5,776 bases of DNA, taken from Acidobacteriota bacterium. Lineage in GTDB: Bacteria > Acidobacteriota > UBA890 > WLXD01. Shown here piece after piece: positions 1 to 4,218 of the stretch. A model generated the notes under the pieces. It saw nothing but the letters and a program-made list of their open reading frames with translations, made no database searches and was not told where the DNA came from. Positions within the stretch are counted from its first letter, which is position 1, and every line of letters starts with the position of its first letter. Where the stretch lies: contig JACZXM010000219.1 of NCBI GenBank assembly GCA_022571615.1, positions 1 through 5,776 on the forward strand, given 5' to 3'. The position numbers and the translations under genes are program-made.

Positions 1-467
1 AGCTGGATGACAGCAACCTAGTGGCGCGCCGATTGATCCGGTTCCGCCACCTGCTCGTCGCATCGCCTGAGTACCTCGAGAAAGCGGGCTCTCCGAAGCA
101 CCCACGGGATCTTGACGATCATCCATTGATTGCGTTCAGTCGCTGGTTTGGTGAACCGGTGTGGCATCTGACTGATGGGAAGAAGGTGGAGAAAGTGCCG
201 GTGAAGTCCGGCTTCTCCATCAACGATTACGACGGGGTCCAGAGAGCGCTGCTCGATGGTTCAGGCATCGGAGAAATTCCTTCCATCGTCTACGGCAAGC
301 AACTTCAAGCGGGACGACTGGTGGAGGTGATGCCGAACTGGCACTTCGAACCCGTGACCCTCTCGGCCGTGTACTCGGCGCGTCTGAATCTGTCTCGCAT
401 TGTTCGTCTGTTCAAAGATTTCTGCGTCGAGCACATCGAAGGGCTCGTTCCGCACGTGAAGCTCTAG
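1..467 (+). CDS. LysR-type transcriptional regulator, C-terminal part (5' end outside window)
   Basis: This is the co-inducer-binding domain of a LysR-family regulator. The reading frame is open from base 3, giving 154 residues before the TAG at 465-467, and the N-terminal helix-turn-helix lies left of the window. The segment reading SNLVARRLIRFRHLLVASPE, followed by YLEKAGSPKHPRDL, is the typical hinge from subdomain I into II (LysR_substrate fold). The later stretch, in which an acidic NDYDGVQRALLDGSGIGEIP segment is followed by a basic LVEVMPNW, is also standard. A GTG at 21 could be taken for a start, but in-frame codons upstream of it (LDDSNL) continue the family pattern, so the gene is truncated rather than short. 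Its target is unknown. It converges on the dehalogenase operon, so it is not clearly its regulator. Its base composition is moderate, like the dehalogenase gene and below the SDR gene. Confidence 0.9.
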   Translation, partial: LDDSNLVARRLIRFRHLLVASPEYLEKAGSPKHPRDLDDHPLIAFSRWFGEPVWHLTDGKKVEKVPVKSGFSINDYDGVQRALLDGSGIGEIPSIVYGKQLQAGRLVEVMPNWHFEPVTLSAVYSARLNLSRIVRLFKDFCVEHIEGLVPHVKL

Positions 468-489
468 CAGGCCGTGGTGGAAGTGTGGT

Positions 490-515
490 GGGTTACGCCG
501 TCAAGGGCGCGACCC
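490..515. terminator. Possible hairpin between convergent genes
   Basis: The 71-base gap between the convergent stops of the LysR and dehalogenase genes contains an imperfect inverted repeat. Bases 490-494 (GGGTT) pair with 511-515 (GACCC, one G-U pair). After one mismatch, 496-499 (CGCC) pair with 506-509 (GGCG), around a 6-base loop. There is no T-run on either side, so it is not a canonical intrinsic terminator. The position is right for one and I see nothing better in the gap. Confidence 0.25.
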
Positions 516-538
516 ATTCTGAGACATTCGTTTCGCCT

Positions 539-1441
539 TCACCTGCGCGCGCCAACCCGACGCGGATACCAGTTCCTGATCGCGGCGCTGATCTCGTCGG
601 GCTTGTCTTCTTGTATGAAGTGCCCCGCGTTCTGAAGGAGCACGGTCTGGTGATTAGGAAAGATGTTCTCGAAACGTGTGCGTTCAGGTTTTTGGAAGGC
701 GAAATCATCGAGACCCCAAACGATCAGCACGGGCTTGTTGGACAGGCTTGTCAGGCTCTGATAAACGCTGGCAAGGAAAGGCTCGGCTGCTGCAAGTTGC
801 CGTGGGGCGATATGAGTCACCGCGCGGCTACTACGCTCGTGAAACGGTGCCAGATACATAGCTCGAACCCCGTCTTCCAAAGGTGTCACAACACCCCTCC
901 ACATGAAGAAGCGGGTCGCTCCATTGAAACCCCACGTTATCGACCGGCCGACGAGTCCGCCCATGATGGCGCTGAAGATTCGTTGTCCGGTGCGTTCAAG
1001 TGGCCAGGCCCACGTGTTGCCAATAACGAATCCGGCTACTCGTTCCGGGTGACGGATGGCGAAATCGAACCCGATCGGCCCGCCCCAGTCCTGGACCATG
1101 ATGGTGATGTCGCGCAATTCCAGGCGGTCGACGAACTCCGCGACTATCCTGCTGTGTTCGGCTGGCGTGAAACCGTTGCTGGTCGGTCCGGTTGACTGGC
1201 CAAAACCAGGATAATCTAGGGCGACACATCGGAAAGCGTTCCTTAGGTTCCCGATGATGTTGCGGTACAAGAACGACCATGTGGGATTACCATGCAGGAA
1301 GAGCAGAACCGGCCCCTGACCCTCGTCGACGTAGTGAATACGGGCACCGTGTTTCAGAGACACGAACCGCGATTCGAAAGGGAACAGGGACCTGTCGATC
1401 TCGAATCTCGGTTCCCGCGAAGCAGCGCGTTTGTTGATCAT
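539..1441 (-). CDS. Haloalkane dehalogenase, alpha/beta-hydrolase fold (HLD-III-like)
   Basis: The predicted reaction is hydrolytic release of halide from a haloalkane to give an alcohol, in the cytoplasm. The 300-residue protein has family length. HGNPTWSFLYR (residues 50-60) carries the oxyanion-hole region and halide-binding N52. VQDWGG (116-121) carries nucleophile D118 and halide-binding W119. WGLDDFAF (242-249) supplies the catalytic acid, probably D246, and NAGHFIQED (271-279) the base H274. Acid in this position plus an Asn-Trp halide pair is the HLD-III pattern. The sequence as I recall it resembles mycobacterial Rv1833c/DmbC (VIGNTWAWP also matches). The cap domain lies about 145-225. 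The HGNP Asn and the DW pair argue against an epoxide hydrolase. The ATG at 1439-1441 overlaps the SDR stop in an ATGA, with GGAG at 1449-1452 seven bases upstream, suggesting translational coupling. GC content is visibly lower than in the SDR gene. The true substrate cannot be read from the sequence. Confidence 0.88.
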   Translation of the reverse strand: MINKRAASREPRFEIDRSLFPFESRFVSLKHGARIHYVDEGQGPVLLFLHGNPTWSFLYRNIIGNLRNAFRCVALDYPGFGQSTGPTSNGFTPAEHSRIVAEFVDRLELRDITIMVQDWGGPIGFDFAIRHPERVAGFVIGNTWAWPLERTGQRIFSAIMGGLVGRSITWGFNGATRFFMWRGVVTPLEDGVRAMYLAPFHERSSRAVTHIAPRQLAAAEPFLASVYQSLTSLSNKPVLIVWGLDDFAFQKPERTRFENIFPNHQTVLLQNAGHFIQEDKPDEISAAIRNWYPRRVGARR

Positions 1442-2265
1442 CCGGTAGCTCCGACGCCGGGGCGATCGGCGCCTGCTCGCCTGGGACGCTCCTCGGCGTG
1501 GGCCACCACTGCGCCGAACACTCTCGCGCTGAGCCTACGGGGCTGGAGCCGCGTGGACCAGGCGATGAGCCGATGCACGAGGCCCGGCGTGACCGTGCGC
1601 TTGCGACCGAGTGCTACGAGCGCACGCTCTGCCACGAACCGGGGCTCTAGTGAGAGCGCGAGGCCGAGGGAAGAGAGCTCGACGAGCTCCGTCCGCATAA
1701 AGCCGGGTGCGAGGGCGAGGACGTCGACGCCCCCGGACCGGAGCTCCTCGCCGAGCCCTTCAGCCAACACCAGGTTGTGGGACTTGGTCGCGGCGTAGTG
1801 GCTCCAGCCGGGCACACCGGCGAGGCCGACGATCGACGCGACGAACACGATGCCGCCGCGCCCGCGCGATCGCATGAGCCGCCCAAAGTGGTGGGCCAGG
1901 ACGAGCGGGGCACGGACGTTCAGGTTCAGCGCGGCGAGCTCGGTGTCCAAGTCATGTTCGAGGAACGGGCCGCTGGGCGCGATCCCGGCGTTGTTGATCA
2001 GCAGACCGACGTCGAGGTCTCCCGTCGCCTCCTCGATCACGTTGAGGAAACCGGTCTCGGACAGGTCCGACGGCACGACCCGCGTCTCGACCCGGTGGTC
2101 GAGATGGAGCTCCGTGGCCAGAGAGCGCAGGCGCGCCTCGCGCCTCGCGACGAGCACGACGTTGAGGTCGGCCGCGGCCAGGCGCCGCGCGAAGGCGGCG
2201 CCCAGCCCGGAGGAGGCGCCGGTCACAAGCGCCCAGGGGCCGTAGTTGGTTCGTATCGAGGTCAT
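1438..2265 (-). CDS. Classical short-chain dehydrogenase/reductase (SDR)
   Basis: This is an NAD(P)-dependent oxidoreductase of 275 residues with a single Rossmann domain. The cofactor loop TGASSGLG is at 15-22. ARREARL (40-46), after the second strand, suggests NADP preference through its arginines. NNAG is at 91-94, the structural Asn at N116, and the catalytic triad is S144, Y157 and K161 (YAATK). PG is at 187-188. The C-terminal tail (KRTVTPGLVHRLIAWSTRL followed by QPRRL) is basic and typical of the DltE/retinol-dehydrogenase-like SDR group. The last 20 or so residues are Arg/Gly/Ala-rich and probably disordered. The start is fixed by a strong ribosome binding site at 2271-2277. The gene follows the NmrA-like gene after 36 bases and overlaps the dehalogenase gene by 4, so the three are probably cotranscribed. 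In that context it may oxidise an alcohol made by the dehalogenase, which is inference only. GC is very high (45 of 60 in 1801-1860). Confidence 0.92.
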   Translation of the reverse strand: MTSIRTNYGPWALVTGASSGLGAAFARRLAAADLNVVLVARREARLRSLATELHLDHRVETRVVPSDLSETGFLNVIEEATGDLDVGLLINNAGIAPSGPFLEHDLDTELAALNLNVRAPLVLAHHFGRLMRSRGRGGIVFVASIVGLAGVPGWSHYAATKSHNLVLAEGLGEELRSGGVDVLALAPGFMRTELVELSSLGLALSLEPRFVAERALVALGRKRTVTPGLVHRLIAWSTRLQPRRLSARVFGAVVAHAEERPRRAGADRPGVGATG

Positions 2266-2270
2266 TGGAC

Positions 2271-2277
2271 ACCTCCT
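2271..2277 (-). promoter_or_regulatory. Strong Shine-Dalgarno of the SDR gene
   Basis: On the minus strand this reads AGGAGGT, a seven-base match to the anti-Shine-Dalgarno, five bases before the ATG at 2263-2265. It settles the SDR start and allows the gene to be translated independently of the upstream NmrA-like gene. Confidence 0.85.
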
Positions 2278-2301
2278 GTTCCTTCTCGGTAGGCGCAGAG
2301 T

Positions 2302-3216
2302 TCAGGCGGCCGGGGCCGTCTGGACATTGCCGGTCACGAAGAGCGAGCGGGCCTCGCGCACGAAGTCCTCGAGCGCGATGGGCGGGCGTCCGCCGACGCG
2401 CTCCACCACGTCGGTCTCGGCGCTAAACACGCCCCTCTGGTGATCCTTGGCGACTTCGGCCAGGTGGACGGCGAGGTATTCAGGGATACCGACGCGTTCC
2501 ACCAGGATCTCCTGCCACGCTTCCACGGGCAGATCGACGTATGTGACCTCCTCGCCGATTTCGCGCCCGATCACGTCGGCCATCTCCTGCAGCGTCAGGT
2601 TGCGCGGACCTGTTACGACCAGGCGGGCGCCGACATGCGGCTCCGGGTCGGCCAACACGCCCGAGATCACGCGGGCGATGTCCGCTGCGGCTACCGGCGC
2701 GTGCCTCTCCTGACCGTACGGCAAGTAGAGCTTGCCCTCGGTGGCGACCGACTGCGCGCCGAAGAGCACGAGCATCTCGGCGAAGAACGTGGGCTTCACA
2801 TGTACGGCGCCAATGTCCGCCCAGTCGAACAGGCTCTCGCTGAGCCAGTGGGCGCGGGCGAGCGGGCTGGTCGCTTCCTCGCGTGCCGAGATCTGGGACA
2901 TGTTCACCAACGCGCGGACCCCAGCGTCCTTGGCCGCCACGGCCATGTTGCTTGCGGCCAGCAGAAGGTGCGGCAGCTGCGGCGGGTAGCAGAAATACAC
3001 GCGCTCGACCCCCGCGACGGCTGCCCGGACGGACTCGAGATCGTGGAGGTCGCCAACGACGATTTCGGCCCCCAGCGCTTGCAGGCGCGCCGCGCGCTCA
3101 TCGATACGGCGAACCATCGCGCGCACCGGGAAGCCGCGCTCGAGCAGTTGCTCCACGACGGGCGCCCCGGTCTTGCCCGCGGCGGCCGTGATCAAGATCT
3201 TGGGATAGTTCGACAT
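2302..3216 (-). CDS. NmrA-like NAD(P)-binding protein (atypical SDR)
   Basis: The 304-residue protein belongs to the NmrA/QOR2-like atypical SDRs, which either reduce quinones and similar substrates with NADPH or sense the NAD(P)H ratio without catalysis. The nucleotide-binding motif is TAAAGKTG (10-17), where most relatives have TGATGxTG, so the first glycine is alanine. R32, R36 and R37 (VRAMVRR) fit NADP binding, GDLHD (55-59) is the adenine-contacting strand, and NMSQIS (105-110) is the fourth Rossmann strand. HWLSESL (123-129) and KPTFFAEML (141-149) are usual family segments, and HAPVAAADIARV (172-183) is the conserved DIA motif. There is no YxxxK, as expected for this group. The frame stays open upstream to 3333, but that stretch is promoter and leader. 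The ATG at 3214-3216 with its ribosome binding site starts exactly at the Rossmann fold. It is the first gene of the operon and is predicted to be under MarR control. Confidence 0.88.
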   Translation of the reverse strand: MSNYPKILITAAAGKTGAPVVEQLLERGFPVRAMVRRIDERAARLQALGAEIVVGDLHDLESVRAAVAGVERVYFCYPPQLPHLLLAASNMAVAAKDAGVRALVNMSQISAREEATSPLARAHWLSESLFDWADIGAVHVKPTFFAEMLVLFGAQSVATEGKLYLPYGQERHAPVAAADIARVISGVLADPEPHVGARLVVTGPRNLTLQEMADVIGREIGEEVTYVDLPVEAWQEILVERVGIPEYLAVHLAEVAKDHQRGVFSAETDVVERVGGRPPIALEDFVREARSLFVTGNVQTAPAA

Positions 3217-3224
3217 CGCTGTGG

Positions 3225-3232
3225 CTCCCTCC
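3225..3232 (-). promoter_or_regulatory. Ribosome binding site deciding the NmrA-like start
   Basis: The minus strand reads GGAGGGAG, eight bases before the ATG at 3214-3216. It selects this start over an upstream in-frame ATG at 3333, which would add 39 low-complexity residues encoded by the promoter and leader. Its first four bases (3229-3232) can be buried in a leader hairpin. Confidence 0.75.
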
Positions 3233-3267
3233 GCCCGGGTCTCCCGGGCTCTCGTGCTCGGGCGGAG
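3229..3267 (-). repeat. Leader inverted repeats with two exclusive hairpins
   Basis: In the untranslated leader of the operon, 3229-3237 (CTCCGCCCG on the + strand) is perfectly complementary to 3259-3267 (CGGGCGGAG), giving a 9-bp stem around 21 bases. Inside it, 3233-3239 and 3243-3249 (GCCCGGG and CCCGGGC on the transcript) form a 7-bp GC-only stem with a 3-base loop. The two share bases 3233-3237 and cannot coexist. The long stem takes in part of the ribosome binding site, while the short one leaves it free. No T-run follows, so this is not a terminator. The structure is visible, but regulation by it is inferred. Confidence 0.5.
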
Positions 3268-3304
3268 TTGGCGCCTCTGCGCGTTTCTCCGTGTTCGAGC
3301 AATT

Positions 3305-3333
3305 GTTATATGTATATACACGTATTTGGGCAA
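3305..3333 (-). promoter_or_regulatory. Predicted sigma70-type promoter of the NmrA-SDR-dehalogenase operon
   Basis: Reading the minus strand, TTGCCC (3333-3328) matches the -35 consensus at four of six positions. TATAAC (3310-3305) matches the -10 at five of six, and the spacer is 17 bases. Transcription would begin near 3298, leaving a leader of about 80 bases before the NmrA-like ATG. A MarR-type dyad occupies the spacer and -10. The promoter lies 126-base-gap side of the marR stop, so the operon need not depend on marR readthrough. Confidence 0.65.
3307..3324. promoter_or_regulatory. Predicted MarR operator, operon copy
   Basis: This imperfect 18-bp dyad is centred on GTATATAC. The 19 bases TATATGTATATACACGTAT (3307-3325, + strand) match the marR-promoter copy at 17 positions. 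Both half-sites fit TAYRYGTAT. It overlaps the -10 and most of the spacer of the operon promoter, the usual place for MarR repression. It is strikingly AT-rich in GC-rich surroundings. Confidence 0.75.
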
Positions 3334-3342
3334 GAAAAGCCA

Positions 3343-3807
3343 TCATTCGCCCTTTAGGCCGTTTACGACGAGCCGCGTGCTGGCGACCAGCTCGTCCATG
3401 GCCGCGGCGCCGAGACGGCGTCGAACCTGGCGGTGGACCGCCAGCCACAGTGGGTACGCCTTCTCGATCTGTCGCTTGCCCTTGGCGGTGAGCAGCAGCT
3501 CGCGCGTGCGCCGGTCGCCGCCGGGACGGCTGCGGATCAGACCGTCCCGCTCGAGCGGCCTCAGGCTGCGGGTGAGGGTGGTGCGATCGATCGCGGTCGC
3601 CTCGGCAAGCTCGTTGACCGTCGTCGCCGCGCGGCCTCGCAGCACCGCCAGGAGAGGCAGCTGGGTGGCGCGCACCCCGGACGGTCGGAGTGCATCGTCG
3701 TAGAGTTGCGTCACCGTGCGGGCGGCCTTGCGGAGGTTGAAGCAGGCGCAAGATGCGAGTTGCCCGACCTGCGCCGGACCGACCGTGGTGTTCTTTGCGT
3801 TCGGCAT
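3343..3807 (-). CDS. MarR/OhrR-like winged-helix repressor
   Basis: This 154-residue MarR-family DNA-binding protein probably acts as a homodimer repressor released by a ligand or oxidant. Helix 1 is CACFNLRKAARTVTQLY (20-36). The HTH runs about 64-90, with VNELAEATAIDRTTLTRSL containing the recognition helix. The wing at 92-110 has the family GGDRRTR signature (96-102) and ends in LLLTAKG. C22 and Y36 align, from memory, with the reactive Cys15 and Tyr29 of Bacillus OhrR. The second OhrR tyrosine is replaced (A47). The frame is open upstream to 3885, but that would encode the promoter and operator. The ATG at 3805-3807 gives the normal family N-terminus, and there is no ATG, GTG or TTG between it and helix 1. 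No Shine-Dalgarno precedes it, and the predicted transcript begins about there. It has an operator copy in its own promoter and one in the operon promoter downstream. Confidence 0.92.
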   Translation of the reverse strand: MPNAKNTTVGPAQVGQLASCACFNLRKAARTVTQLYDDALRPSGVRATQLPLLAVLRGRAATTVNELAEATAIDRTTLTRSLRPLERDGLIRSRPGGDRRTRELLLTAKGKRQIEKAYPLWLAVHRQVRRRLGAAAMDELVASTRLVVNGLKGE

Positions 3808-3810
3808 AGA

Positions 3811-3828
3811 TACGTGTATATACGCATA
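3811..3828. promoter_or_regulatory. Predicted MarR operator, autoregulatory copy
   Basis: On the minus strand 3828 to 3810 reads TATGCGTATATACACGTAT. The first 18 bases are a dyad with half-sites TATGCGTAT and TACGTGTAT, both fitting TAYRYGTAT. It covers the whole -10 of the marR promoter and the transcription start side, ending three bases before the marR ATG. It matches the operon copy at 17 of 19 bases. Confidence 0.75.
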
Positions 3829-3843
3829 CTTGGTTGGTGTCAA
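3815..3843 (-). promoter_or_regulatory. Predicted sigma70-type promoter of marR, likely leaderless
   Basis: The minus strand has a perfect -35 TTGACA (3843-3838), a 17-base spacer and TATACA (3820-3815) as a moderate -10. Only seven bases separate the -10 from the ATG at 3807, so transcription should begin at or within a base or two of the start codon. Confidence 0.7.
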
Positions 3844-3847
3844 GCTT

Positions 3848-3877
3848 TTGTTGCCTTTCCGATAAAATGAATATAAG
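3848..3877 (+). promoter_or_regulatory. Candidate padR promoter
   Basis: TATAAG (3872-3877) is a five-of-six -10. Upstream, TTGTTG (3848-3853) gives an 18-base spacer, or TTGCCT (3851-3856) a 15-base one, both weak. TAAAAT at 3863-3868 is an alternative -10 with no good -35. The promoter must lie in this 79-base gap shared with divergent marR, but the exact elements are uncertain. Confidence 0.4.
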
Positions 3878-3886
3878 GTATTCATT
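3866..3886. promoter_or_regulatory. Perfect inverted repeat abutting padR, likely PadR operator
   Basis: AATGAATA (3866-3873) and TATTCATT (3879-3886) are exact reverse complements separated by TAAGG. The repeat covers the candidate -10 and the possible Shine-Dalgarno TAAGG (3874-3878), and ends at the base before the padR ATG. PadR repressors usually bind an AT-rich dyad near their own promoter, so autorepression is the simplest reading. Confidence 0.6.
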
Positions 3887-4216
3887 ATGAGGAAGGCGCC
3901 AATTGGGGAGCTCGAACAACTTGTTCTGCTAGCAGTCCTGCGGCTTGGATCGAACGCCTACACGGTCGCGATTCGAGAGGAAATCGCCCTGCTTGCTGAG
4001 CGCCGGCTGAGCCGCGGCGCCATTTACGTCACACTCGAGCGTTTGGAGCGCAAAGGACTGCTCGAGTCCTATTTCGGGGAGCCTAGCCGCGAACGCGGCG
4101 GCAAAGCGAAGAAGTTTTTCCGCCCAAGGCCCGAAGCCATACGCGCACTCGAGCAAAGCCAGCGGGCGCTGCACGCGATGTGGGAGGGCATCGACCTGGC
4201 CGGGGAGCAGCGCTGA
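3887..4216 (+). CDS. PadR-family transcriptional regulator
   Basis: This is a short (109-residue) PadR winged-helix protein of the type paired with ADOP/MacB-like permeases. The N-terminus GELEQLVLLAVLRLG (7-21) is helix 1. AYTVAIREEIALL (24-36) is helix 2. LSRGAIYVTLERLERKGLL (41-59) is the recognition helix, and GEPSRERGGKAKKFF (64-78) is the wing with the usual GEP and RGGKAKK elements. The C-terminal helix (80-103) is short, as in this subgroup, and would mediate dimerisation. TAAGG at 3874-3878, eight bases before the ATG, can serve as Shine-Dalgarno. The permease gene begins two bases after the stop, so PadR most likely controls that gene together with itself. The ligand is unknown. Confidence 0.92.
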   Translation: MRKAPIGELEQLVLLAVLRLGSNAYTVAIREEIALLAERRLSRGAIYVTLERLERKGLLESYFGEPSRERGGKAKKFFRPRPEAIRALEQSQRALHAMWEGIDLAGEQR

Positions 4217-4218
4217 CG

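Noticed and set aside
21..467. LysR gene as a complete short gene starting at GTG 21
   Set aside because: In-frame codons before 21 continue the family pattern and the DNA-binding domain is missing, so the gene is cut by the window edge.
485..1195. 236-codon open frame on the + strand
   Set aside because: It lies opposite the dehalogenase gene, whose catalytic motifs are intact, and has no recognisable domain or ribosome binding site.
1777..2292. 171-codon and overlapping open frames on the + strand
   Set aside because: These are antisense shadows of the SDR gene with biased composition and no domain.
3229..3267. Leader inverted repeat as a marR terminator
   Set aside because: No T-run follows on the minus strand and the structure lies downstream of the operon promoter, directly at the ribosome binding site.
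3217..3333. 39-residue N-terminal extension of the NmrA-like protein
   Set aside because: The extension would be encoded by the promoter, operator and leader. The ATG at 3216 has a ribosome binding site and begins at the Rossmann fold.
2440..3357. 305-codon open frame on the + strand
   Set aside because: It is antisense to the NmrA-like gene. High GC leaves antisense frames open, and the protein is His/Arg-rich with no family signature.
3808..3885. 26-residue N-terminal extension of the MarR protein
   Set aside because: It would translate the -35, -10 and operator. The family start fits the ATG at 3807.
3098..3919. 273-codon open frame on the minus strand
   Set aside because: It runs in another frame through the marR gene, both promoters and the NmrA-like start. 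Its composition is Arg/Pro/Gly-rich.
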